Both the position numbers and the translations under genes were made by a program. A DNA stretch of 64,000 nucleotides from Blastomussa wellsi (taxonomy: Eukaryota > Cnidaria > Anthozoa > Scleractinia > Plerogyridae): positions 6,109,066-6,173,065 of the forward strand of contig OX393569.1 in assembly GCA_947652115.1 (NCBI GenBank), in the 5' to 3' direction. The notes under the pieces were generated by a model. The model was not told the origin of the DNA, did no database searches, and was given only the letters and a program-made list of their open reading frames with translations. Positions 1 to 12,907 of the stretch are shown in pieces. The stretch's first letter is position 1, and each line of letters starts with the position of its first letter.

Positions 1-1177
1 GAATTTGATTGGGTAAAATCGATATTGACCGCGGTCTAGATTTTCCCATCTAGACCGGCATCTAGACCGGTTGAATTTTTGGGTCAGAAAGTTACAAACA
101 AAACAGGAACACATTATCTCCTTTTTGTCTAAAAATACTAAATGGAAAATTAAAAAAGCTTGATAAGAATAAAAAGTAAAGATACGACCAAATTTTTGCA
201 AATTTAAGTTCAGCTCATCGCCGTTCGCAAACAAAATGTCAGCACAAGAACGAAGCAGTGCCGTTAAGCAAATTTAAGTTTCCGTTTGGCCATATAATAA
301 ACATCTTATTAACCGATCTTAGTCGGTCCGTATCGAAGAATCTTGACCTCGGTCGTGAGTACAGACCGAGTACAGACCTCCCGTTCGGTTAATAAGAGCT
401 AAATACTAAAAGTATTCGCTATAAAGAGACGACAGCAACACCTGATTCGATGACTGTCCCTTATTTTTCAACACCGAACTCGCTTGCGCTCGAACTGTTG
501 TAGTTAGAACTGTGGTCGACTATCGCTGATTTCGCTGATGACGATCCCGAAGAGTTTCGTTTCATTTTGTCCAATCAGAAAACAGCGCGAACGCCCAAAA
601 ATTACGTCAGCTTGCTGTCGCCGTGTCACGCCGCAACATTAGGCCCGAAACCCTCGGCTCAGTAAAATAACGGGGACAAGACTCCATAAACCGTTTCGCT
701 GACTATACTTATTGAATTTCCTGGGAATTAAAGGCCGAATGAAGGAGGGAGATGGAAGTCTACAGGACCTCTTTTGAATGTTTTAAGCGGCCATTCTCGA
801 ATTCATAAGAGCAACTACAGTCGATAATTGCCGATTTTCTTGGTCAACCGCAACTCCTGCGGCAAGTAGCCGAGACATTTCTGTTGGATGTTCTTTCCCA
901 CTGAGCAACAAGCCCACGAAACTGTTCAGTGACCCATTTCTGTTCCCAAAAAGTTCAACCTCTGTTGATTGCGTTCACAAAAGAATCTACCCAAGGTCTA
1001 CTGTTCTGGATAACACCTTGTGAACAGCCTTAATATTTTCGAGTTCATGCTAATCCTTTCGCGTCAGGCGTGTGATCCGCTCCGCTCTGCTGGAAGATAC
1101 CCTCTCTTAGAGACGAAGTCAAGTGGTACAAAAGAAGTCTCCTTTTACACAACGTGACCTGGTGTTACATTCAATGT
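1..1177. other. Intergenic sequence downstream of CASP
   Basis: I see no supported gene here. The stretch lies beyond the CASP stop codon. There are small direct repeats near the left edge (a TCTAGACCGG motif repeated around 45-70), and no long ORF with recognisable similarity. Confidence 0.5.
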
Positions 1178-4100
1178 TCACTGACCATGAACCTCGTGCA
1201 TGTGTTCAGCAAACCTGTAAAACAGAGAGAAAGGGACAAAGGTAAATAAAGAGTGCATTTTGATACATTTAGCCTAAATTTTTCAAATTCGTCATTATTT
1301 GCAATCCGTCTCAATCTTTCTCGTCCTTAGCCATCCGTGTACCCTTTTGATTTACTTTAGTATCATCTCTTTGGGGTATTTCTGCCTCAGTAAACTATCA
1401 TTTAGAGGTTTCCTCGTTGGTAGTAAAAATGGCTCAAAATGTCGTGACGGAGCACCTTTAAATGAACAGCATAATGGTTTGGCGGTGGCCAAATGGTTAA
1501 TGCGCTGGACTCCAGATCGTGCGGCCCAGGTTCGAGCCCTGGCCATGGACAACGTACTCTATTTTTAGGCAAGAGTCTTTACTCTCACAGTGCTTCTCCA
1601 CCCAGGAATAAAAATGGGTACCTATGTATCGTTGGTGCAACTTAACAGAATGCGGCGGAGTAACCATGCGATGGACTAGCATCCCATCCAAGGTGAGAGG
1701 CAATTCTACTAGTCGCTTCATGTTACAGAAACTGGAGATAAGAGCTTGCAGCTGTGAGCCAGTCGGGATTAAAAGGTTTTACTTACTGTAAAATGTCTCT
1801 TAACAAATGGCGAGGTAACAGCTGCCACGATATTTTGCGTGACACAAATGGCGAGGAAACAGCATCACGATATTTTGCGTGACACAAATCTGCACAGGAT
1901 AACAGAGTCGCGCAGATGTGCTTTCATGACTGTAAATCTAAATCTAACAAAACAAATTTTATCTCACCTTTTCGCGCATTCAGACGCCATATCTCGCTTG
2001 CACGATTCCGTGTAGGCTAGTTTGTAAAGAACCTGTTTTGGAAAATGAAACACAATTAGCTTAGTTCGTAACTATAAGATATAACTTTTATACCACTTCT
2101 TATTCAGTGAATTCCATACATTCACTACAAAAATGTAAATGTCTGCACACAAACAGTTTGTCTGGGCTCCCGGTGGTCAGGCCGGGCCCCTCTTATACCG
2201 GAACTTCAACATGATTGTAAAGCATAAACATTCTTAAACAAATCAAAAACCAATCAAACTATGCGCTAAACAAATTTTTCTTTCACTGTAAGGTACACTA
2301 ACCCTAAAATCGATAAATAAGAAAATAAAGAAGTTGGCCTTGCCATCATAGCTTTAAAACATAAGCAACTTAAAACTTTTGAACAACAAAAGCAACTTGG
2401 AGGTGTTATCAGCATATTAACTAATCGAAAACTAATTTGCTGATTGTAAACCTGAGTGTGATTACTTATCACTAGGCTGTTAGGCAGTTAATCTAAGGCA
2501 CTGAACCTCATCCATGAGCTATCTCACAGGAGCCTTTGATTTGACAAACGTTGCAACAAGGGACAGTTGATGACGAAATCCCGCCTCCGAGAACGGACTG
2601 ACTCCACCGTGTTCGTCCCTGAAGTTGCTAGGCAACATGACATCTTGGCTCGCGCGATTATCGTCGGTATATTCACGAGCACTCGCGCAAGTTTTTGATT
2701 GGATAAAGTAAGTCGGAACCCCTCGGCTCGAGTGCTTCAACGAAGATTTGCCAAGATTGGCTCTTGTTGCCCCGACTGCGGTGGTTTCCACACTCCCGCT
2801 ACTTACCAAGAACACCAACAGGTGAACAAGAAGCGTGTAGAAAAATGCGATTGTTCTGGCAACTTTGTTTGACATTATAAAACGGCCCTGTGAACAAAAA
2901 AAGACAGAAAGTCATTCAATTGCTTTTATAAAACCTTTTATCTAGAATCTCCGCGGATACGGAATCCCAGGAGTTCCATTTGATTGGCTAATCACTGTGG
3001 CACAAGCCAGTGGTCTTCGCGAACGTTAGTTACGGACGGTTACGGACTGTATAAACGAAAACGTGACGTAAAATGTTTCACTGAGAGTGAAGTAATTTTC
3101 CTTCAAGGTCTCCAATTTAAACTCCAAAATGACCTTCCGGCACTTACCAGGTTAAGAGTAACTTTTTCATGTGGACTAAGCCCAAGATATCTTTGTTGTT
3201 TCTCCTAAACATCATGTAACAGAGAAATGCAATTAGTCTGACAGGCTCAGATAAACACAACGCAGGTGAAACAAGACAAGCCGATCGAAATTGGAAATAT
3301 TTATTGCTGGGGCGGGGCGGGAATGGGGGGGGGGGGGCTTTTATAATTAGATATGGGTTATTTAAAATCGTCTATCACCTATCAGTTAGGGTAAATAATG
3401 TTTACTGCTGTTTGATAGCACACTTCCACGAATGGCAAGAATAATAAGCAGATGACCTAGTAGAGCTTAGCACGTTACAAAACTAACACTCTTCGATACA
3501 GTACACTCAAACATAATCAGCATATTGCACTTACAAGGGAGCCTAAGATGTTCTTTTTTTATTATTTTTACAAACTCTATGTGCTCCAAAGTTGCTCCTT
3601 AGTCCTTGCCAAAGTCTACACAGTCAGGCGTTTGCATCGGTATTTGAACTTCTCATACCGCGTTCAAAAGCTGTGCTCAGTCACACTTGGTGCCCGAGGA
3701 CGATTCTCGCTGGGCATAAACATGAAAACACTTTTTTCAAGGTCGAGACCTTGCACTTGCGCAAGGTAAAGGGTTCTTAGGTTCCAGTGTCTGAACACAG
3801 CGCTATTTTTCCTGTTAGCCAGGTTCCAGTGTTCAGGCACTAAGTGCGAACGCGGCCTAAGTTGGAATTTACTCCATGCTTTCTTAACGATTCCCTACAC
3901 TGTACAACTGCTCTTCTCCCTTCTCTGTTACCAACATTCGAGATGTTTCATGCCTTAGCTATAGCATGCAATTAAACTTGATAATTTGAGAGCATCTTAT
4001 GATTGACCAGAGATACTACAATACCTGCCCACCTACCCGCTGATTAAAAGCCGAGAAGGGATCCAGCCTTTGTTCATACTGTGAAGAGTATCTGCTGACT

Positions 4101-7100
4101 GCACCTTCATCATCTCGACCCCCTGCACCCTAAGGCAAAGACAGAAGTCGAAGCTGAAAAATAAACTTCGTTTTCCATAATTCATTCTTCTTTTTAAAGA
4201 GGACAAGGCTATCAGAAACACACCTAAAAAGTTGGCACCCGAAAACATGAGAAAATGAGAGGACAGAGAACGACACTGACGTCTTAGGACGTTCGTTAGG
4301 ATATGTCCATTCCACAAGTTATTTATAGATTGGAACGGAAGTCTGTTTCCCGCGACGTCCGCAAATACCATTTCCTTTGATTTAGGAGGAAGTTTAACTC
4401 CACTTGCTTCCTTCCAGACATCAGATCGACAATGGCCTTACGCTAACGTCGCTGGGAAAAGAATTCCGTTTCACTGAAGGTCAGTCTAAAAATGACTTTA
4501 GCGAAATTAACATTTCCCAAATGGTAGTGTTGGTAGTGTTCCTTTCTATTCATTCATTTTATCTAGCTGAAAAATGTGACGGGTTCCTTTTTTATTAGAG
4601 AAACACTAAAAAATATCAGGAACTCGTTAGGAAGGAGAGAGGCTGAAACGATGAGGATAAAAATGGGATATAACAGGGTAAACACAGAAGCGCAAGGATG
4701 CCGTTTTTCTCGTTTGCTATTTCGTATGATTATCAGGGGAGCATTTCGTTAATTTGTGGCGCGTTTAGCAAACACAAGTTTACAATAACGACCTTCAGAT
4801 CGGAGTACGAGCACGAGATTGAGTACGAGTACGACTTTTCAGACTAAGTTCTCGCGCCTACGCTTTCACATTTTACAGCAATCTTGCACCGACAGACTCC
4901 TTTTCAACTGCTTAGCAACTGGGAAGAGTGAGGCTTCTGGGACCGTAACTGGAATGAAATTCGAAAGTCGTACTCGCGCACAACATGGAGGCCACTAATG
5001 ACCCATCTAGACCCTATTTTCACAAGACCTCTGCTACAGCTGTCTCCCATACATTTTCAGTTTAATTAGACTTGCGCTATTTTCTTATTTGCCAAAGGCT
5101 GATGAAAAAGTTACCTTTGTTGGATAGCTTTGGAGAAACTTGATTTTCTCGTACAGCTTCACATTATCTGACCTCAAGGTGTCCACTTCGTTTTGTAACA
5201 CACTGATCTGTTGCTGGTTATGGCGAAGTTGCTAAAACAAGAACCAGAAAGACCGGTTTTCAGCTACTTTGAAAGGCGCTTGATGAACTTTATAAATGGT
5301 TCATACAAACCGTGTAACAAGCTACCACCAAAAATGTCTTTGGGACATTCTGCTGTAAAACAAAACCGTAATTTGGGTATTGCAACTTCTCTGGCTTTCC
5401 ACTAAATGGTTTCCCGCACTTTCAACAGGTTCCATCATTCCCCACGCTGGCAACGGTTTCTGCAGTTTCAAAAATTCCTTTTGCGTGCTTGTTATCGGTT
5501 AAAGCGGTAGGTTTTCCCGCGCTTACTACTGGTTCACACATCCTGATTGGTCAATCGACCCATTTACGTTACGGTGACAAGCGCTGTGATTGGTTTAACC
5601 AGAACACTGTATTGACAGATCTATTTCTTAGTTGCCAACGATAGAAAATACGCAGAGCTGTGTTATTGGTTCAGTAAAACTCGTACAAACATATTCTAAA
5701 CTATTAGACTGACCACGTATCCCAACAGACATTTACACCGATTACTGCTCACCGCTTCTAATTCCATATTTCTGATTTTAAATCTTTCTCTCTGGCTCGC
5801 CACGATGGGAAGAAGAGATTCCATTGCTACATTCTCCCCTGATAAGCCAACTGCGAAGAGAGTGGACAAAACAAACAGGTTGACATCAAAGTTACTTTTT
5901 AACCTAACTTCAGAAATTCTCGAGCGCTCATTGGCTAATATTCGCGGTCGAAAAATGCATCGAAACATAAAAACATGATGACGTACTAAGCCGCCACCGC
6001 GCGCGCTTGTTTATAGTCTTCAGTGCTGTTAGTTCTCAGAAATAAGCCGAGGAAATCATCAAATTCGTATTCAAGATGGAAATGGATCTGGATTGAATTA
6101 ATCTGTTAAGTGAAACACCAACCAAAGCTTGACGTGAAACTCGTTCAATGGGGTTGTTTATTTTTCCGTGTTCTGCTGTGGCTCCACGAGTGGACTGCAT
6201 TAATTCATTTGTTTTTCAAGAATTTCCAGATGGAATAAATTACGGTTAGTTGTTAAAATTCTGTTTCTACATTTTGGTTTTGAGTTACTTTAAGTAGTTT
6301 GAAGTTTGTAATTCTGTTTAGAATTTTAGGTTCGCTCGGCTATCGCCTCGTGAGTCTACACCAAATTTGACAAATTCATGGTCGACTGCAGGGCGTACCA
6401 TTATTTGTTAAAGTTTCTGTAAAAGAAACAGTCATGCTTCGTTGGCGGCTAAGTGAAGCACTTAGCTCAGACGAAGAGCTAACGCTCAAAGTGCGGTCTC
6501 TGCTCAATGTGCTTGAAGATGTGCACTTAGAGCGGTTTTTAGAGTGTCGAAAGCAATTCGCATTTGCTTTGGTATATACGCTTCGTGGTGATTGGTTCAA
6601 AAAATTCGCGCCACTTTCTCTGTCAATCAGAAGTAAAACCAAAACCAATCGTGACGTGCTCGTGCACATTTTCCCGCGTTTCGCACCAGCTACATGTATT
6701 TCCTTCGAGTTTTGATTGGTTCATTGGATTGTCTGCCTCCTTTGTGATTGGTCAGTATGATAACTTTGCTTTCGGTTTTAGAACACTCAGTTGAAAACTT
6801 CTCCATATCCTAAAAAGACAGGAAAACGAAGGCTAAGCTAAATCGTACCTGTTGGAGTAACAGCTTGTTGCACTGCATTAGTTACAAGTTCTTTCTCTGA
6901 AGGAGGTCCTGCCTCACCCTGTAAAAAGAACACAACAACAATAACCTTTACTTTTGCTTTAAAGTGGCTCTATCGGATTTTTGAGTGCCAATACCTTTCA
7001 GCTTTGACCACCACCACCACCACCACCACCACCACCACCACCACCATGTTATTACTTGCTTATATAAAGTCACATATCGCCTGACACGGCAGGTAGCAGT

Positions 7101-10100
7101 GCTAATCGAGGCGGGCCACGATAATCAGAAAAAAAGAGCCAGCTAGTGTACCGCCATAGAGTATCCGACGGAAAATCGATTGCTGCTGGTGCACGAGAGG
7201 AATATAAAATTTTCTCAGATGAAGTAAGTTTTATGGAAATCCGGGTTACCAAAATTTGAAGAATTTGTTTTAGGCACACGTTGTCCAAGAAAGTTTAGAA
7301 ACTACTACGCATGTCATAAAATTTCGGACATTCGGTAGTGGGTGCAACCAGAGTCCTCGTTCGCCGACCAGGTGACCAAAAGAACGAGAGCTATGAGGAC
7401 GAGAATGGTCACCATTCTCGTCCCCAGAGCCCACGATCCTTCTGGTCTGTGATTGAGGCCGCTGCCCCCCCCCCCCCCCTCCCCCAACTTGTGAACATGT
7501 ACGTACAGAGTACTCGTTCTGTAATTTTCAACCAATCAGATTGGTCGGACTTGACAATCAGTCCGTGAATCGCGGACTTCCGGTGTTGGTGGCGGCCAGA
7601 ACCAGAGCAGGATCGTGGGCTCTGGGGACGAGAATGCGTTGCATGATTCGTCCATGTGTGATGGAGGGTCTCAATGGGGTTAACCGTTAGCCGTAAATTG
7701 ACCAAAAATTTAGCCGTTAGGCGTAAAAATGAAAGAATTTTAACCGTTAGCCGTAAAAAATGTTAACCGAAAAAACCTAAATACAAAAGTAAAGGCCTCG
7801 AGAACTTTTTTGGAGTCTGATGTGTTGTGCGTTTGTGTGTTCTGGTAGCGAGAAAAGCCGATCGAAACCGGAAGTGTCTGCATAATTTCCTTGTTTATTT
7901 TCCTTTAAGTAATTTAAACTCTATCTTATTTTGGTATTCTTAATATTTCTCCACCCCAGTAAAATCATAAGAGTTACATAGTTCACTGGGAGTGTACACA
8001 CACACAACAAAAATACAAAAAATACCTTTTTATCTCAAAATTGTCCAAAGACTTTAAGTATGTTTTACAACAATGGAAATTAATATTTGACTTCTTAAAA
8101 CAAAAGCAATTTTTTTAACTCCTCCTGTTAACCGTAATGGAACAAAATTAAGCATTGTTTTTGTTGGCTAGAGAAACTGGAAACAATGCTTCTACAAAAT
8201 TTTTTGGGGACAAACAAAGAGTATTATGGTATTTTCCGAAGTGGCCTTTAGCAGCCAATGGATTCCGGTACAGTTAACCGGAAATTTCCGGAATTTTTGG
8301 TCGAATAGAAAGCGCCCATGTAAACCTTCGCTGCCAAATATGTACAAATATGTAACGCTTTACTTTATTTACAATTTTAAATTTATCTCTTGGCATTATG
8401 TTAGAAGTGCGATTTTCAACTGTTAAATGCCATTTCCAGTCCGTAGTGCGCTGTCTTGGGATTTGTTTACATTTCTGTTTTGAATTCGTTGATACGTTAC
8501 ACTTCGGTAACTGCGTACATGAAGTTTTTGAGTCCGCCATTACGGGTCGTTTTGTTTTGGAGTACGAAATGAGCTGAAACGTCGGTTTGGAATATCGTCC
8601 AGGTTTGTTTACTCTTTATTATTGTTTTGCAAGGATATCGGATGTTAATAATGAAGAAAAGGAAAGTTTTTACCAGTAATTTTCATTTTGGTTTGTTTAC
8701 ATTTCATCCTGTGAGGAGTGATAAACATTGCAGGCGAAGATTGCGCAGTACGGACAGGAAATGGCCTTTAATGATGCGTTTGGTCACGGAACGTAAAACG
8801 CAACTGTTCTGGACTATTCCAAAACTTGAACTAGTAATTCCTGGTTCAGGTTGGATTATGCACGTGCGTTGCTGAGGGTAGATGAAATGAACAAGTTTTC
8901 AACAGCCAATCAGATTGGCGCAGACCAAAAGGATCACGGCATCTGGGGATGAGATTGGATATTGTATTGCTAGTGTAAAAAAATCGGTAGTGTATCAGCT
9001 CTCGTAAGCTTATAATTCTACTGGTAGCAGTTGCTATTGTTTTAGGGGCTAGGGGCATTGTTCCTGTTGTTTGTTCTATTGTTTTCATGCAGGGTATCGA
9101 GCCATTCATGTGAGACCTCACGAGAGCTGTTACATCGCCCAAAGGATACCAACTGCGTTCAAGAAGAAAACGAATAATCTTCACCTCTCCCTGACCGCGG
9201 AATGCAGATGGCAGAGCGTTCACACTAAGCAGATCTGTTTCCAGCTGAGTAATAAGTTCCTTTTGCTCTTTAACTGTGTTGACCGCCTCATTGTACTGAG
9301 AATGAAGCTCAGAATAACGACCTGATAAACAAATATAAAATCGAAACGAAGAGCCAAGATTACTAACGGGACCTAAGGTGGATTTCCACTGTCGCGTAAA
9401 TCGTCGTACGTGAACGGGCGTAAATCTAACTGGCTTTACGTGAGTAAATGTGTGGGCGCCTCGCGTCTGCGAAAAAAGTTGAATGTGATTTTATTAACTT
9501 TTTCCGCATACGCGAGACGTTCATACGTTTCTTCTTTTTTTCAATTTTACGCATGTTCGCCCGCTAACGTACGGAAAATTACGCGGCAGTGGAAATCCAC
9601 CTTTAGGCTTTATGTGCTGGCCACATTAACGTTGTTCCACTGAAATAGAACCTGCACTTTGTTTGCTGATTGGAAAAAAAACTCTTCTACTTGACTATTC
9701 GCCTCGTTAATTATTTGCTCGAAGAAAACTGAGGCTCGTATAATAATACTAGGCCACTCCCGAGTTCTCTTTTGCCTCTGTTTGAAAACGAGTCTAAGTG
9801 CGAGACGAGTTTGAAAATGAGTTTGGTTTGCATGAAAATGAACATGCAGATGAAACACATTTTCATACGAATGGTTTCGCACTTAGACTCGTTTTGAAAC
9901 AGAGACAAAAGAGGACTCAGAAATGGCCCATTGATTATAATTATATTATATACACCACGCACGCTCTCATTGGTTAATAGGTGTGTTTAGATGAGAGTAT
10001 GTAAACACGATTGAAGTGTGAAGTGAAGTGTGTTGTGACTTTTTAGTTTTGTGCGTATTTTTAAGAAATATTTTATAAAAGCAATAGAGGACTTTTTCCG

Positions 10101-10518
10101 TGTTTACATAGCCTCATCTGAACACTCGGGAGGTTGGGCGAATTCTCGAAAGTTATGCAAACCCTCGATTACGTCTTGGGTTTGCATAACTGTCTCGAAT
10201 TCACCCAAACTTCCTAGTGTTTAGATGAAAAAGACTTTAGGGGATCGTGCTTTTTCATCTGGGGCCCCTAATTTATGGAACAATCTGCCCCTTCATATCC
10301 GCCTTGAGGAGAATTTTGAACGTTTTAAATCTTTACTTAAAACGCATCTTTTTAGACTAGCTTTTGATTTGCAATGTTTAATTTAGTTTTTAGCGTTATC
10401 TATTTTTAGCCTTAATTATAATGCTCTTTTTATTTTTAATCACTTTACATATTTAAGTATCAGTTGTTACGCGCTTTTGATCATATTTGCATGAAAAGGG
10501 CGCGTTATAAATCGTTAA

Positions 10519-10561
<43 letters not shown>

Positions 10562-12876
10562 GAGGCTATGTAAACACGGCAAGAGTCCTCTATTGCTTAA
10601 TTCACGATCGCTTACCAAAATTCGCGTTTCTGTAGTATTTCTTTTTCAAAACTGAAAATTGGTCTATATTTAATTCACAAAAACAAAGTTGCCGCTCAGC
10701 TAAAAAAGAGAGAACAAAAATGATAGGTGCCTTTATGAGAAAATGACGATTTATCTCTCTGGCGTATAGAGAAACACAGTGAAGTTTCGCAATACAATAC
10801 TGAGGAATGCCCTCAGCATGTATGATGGTAACTGTGTACATCTATACTTGTTCTACAAACCTGTTAAGTCGACATTTTCTACTTTTAAACCTGTATTCTC
10901 AGACTGAAGTCCTGTAAAAGAGAATACCATTACAGCTAATTAACAAAAACAACGTGGGTGGAAAAACACAATCGACGTACACGAAGGTTTTGTTAAAGAA
11001 GATCCTTCATAGTTACAACTTACGTACTTTTATTCTTATCAAGGAGAAGCATCTCCAGAGATTTGGGTGTTGAGCCCTAAAAGGAACAAAATAATAGGCA
11101 GATATTACTCGGACAGAAATATATTTGGCTTTAGGAATTTTCCATTGAAAGATACAAGTAGTATAAACTGAATGACAATTATAGTGACCACCAAAATCAA
11201 CGTACCACATTTTGTCCTTCTCCGCTTTCCTCGCTTGTGGAGAACTCGACAGATTTCAGAATGCTAAAGAGCAACCACAGAAAGTTATTATCACCTTTAA
11301 GCGTAGCATAATAACAGATCGCTTGAGAGAGGCGTATACAATCTAATAATCTTGCTTGTCGCTATACTTCTACCCGTAGCAGCCTTGATAATTCAGTATG
11401 ATAAGAAAGAACTGGAGAAAAACTATGGTCTTGTCCCACAACTCAGCCTTGCATTGGAGGAAAGCCACTCGCACAACATGTCCTGCAGCAGCTTTTCTTC
11501 TCATGCCATGTGTCTCACTGCTCACGTAAACCTCAAAACAAGTGAATTTAGCAAACAATGCCTCTTTTCTTCTCCTTTGTTTTTCTAACCTTAGCTCTCT
11601 CTTGATTTCTTCATAGTCACTCTGAGCGTCAAGTTTTGTTTCCTGGGGAGGTTAAGTAAAAGAACCCAATTTTGTGTTATCACTCCTCCTCAAGAAGAGG
11701 GAAGAGCGGGCTCCGGTTCTCGAACAGTGGCTGGTAATCAAGCCTAAGTGAATACTTTATCTTATTGAGAAGAAACTATTGTATGACCATCAAGGTTTAC
11801 ACAAAGCGCACAGTCATTTTGTCTGCCTTTTATGAGTGCTATGCCCTGCGAGCAGAGGTCCCTTCGGACTAATAGGTTACTAAGGAAGAAAAACACCAAA
11901 GACGTGACAGTAAACCAAAAAGGAACAAGGATGGTGAAGGATGGAGAAGATTGAGACAGATAACAAATGACGATTTCTAAATTTTTTTACAGACACAAAC
12001 AGTGACGTAGCTCCTTTATGTCAATTATCATACAAACTTAGCTACAACATTGTATACCAGTATATAGGATATGCCTTGTCAATCTATATTGCAAATAAAA
12101 TCAATTGCCAATACCAGTTGTTGAAGTGCTGTTGTTTTGCTAGCAAGCTGATCTTCTAGTCTACCAATCTAATGAGAAATTAAAATGAACAGTTATTGAC
12201 AAGACAGAAACAAAATGTGCAATGCTCGCAACATAGCTGCAGCAACTTGGTTATTATAACTATTAAATACCGGTAGTATTTTAGTCTGATATCTCTTACC
12301 TCATTCGCTCCTGATTCTTTCAACCTGCTTTGTGTCACTTGCAAATGCTGCACATCACTTACTAACTGAGATATCTGTGAAAGAAACCATGATCTTAGGA
12401 AGTGAGTTGCTAACAGAGAAATTTTAATGTTATTAATATGTTACCTACCCCACCCCCTCCCAAAAGCTAAAGTTCACAGAAATCAAGGTTGAAAACAAAG
12501 ACTAGACTAGAAGCATATTGGACAATGTACAGTTCTTGCATGTGAGCTTGAACAGAAAGACATCCTTATATGCTAATTGGTATAAACTCAACTCAGGTTT
12601 GCTCCCAGCAGCTTTATAGCTCAGTTGGAAGCAAGAGGAATATTTTACCCATGATAATAAGTGTTATTTTCCACTGGCTGAGTGACACGAAATAAGTGGA
12701 AAATGTTATCCTCAAACACTGCTGGGACCTGGGAAATGGTCATGTGACCTTTTGATCTGTTGTGGTGATCAGCCTGGCATGGCTACCAGCGGTGTGTGAG
12801 AACAACCAATAAATCACCTGTTAATTAAAACTAACCACTGAGTAAATATATCTATTAAGACTTTTTGTTGTGTAAA

Positions 12877-12907
<31 letters not shown>

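Larger units (their letters stand above)
10081..10596. repeat. Composite inverted-repeat element
   Basis: Arms of 36 bp (10081-10116 and 10561-10596) are near-perfect reverse complements containing CGTGTTTACATAGCCTCA. Inside is a second palindrome around 10128-10225, including GTTATGCAAACCC and its complement, then a LINE-derived coding fragment and an ATT microsatellite. It looks like nested insertions. Confidence 0.65.

Noticed and set aside
1485..1555. Possible tRNA gene
   Set aside because: It has A- and B-box-like sequences, but two similar copies with the same non-tRNA body exist at 51268 and 61205. It is a tRNA-derived SINE.
2519..2875. 118-codon minus-strand ORF treated as a gene
   Set aside because: Only its first part is real. 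It is the CASP membrane-anchor exon read through its donor splice site.
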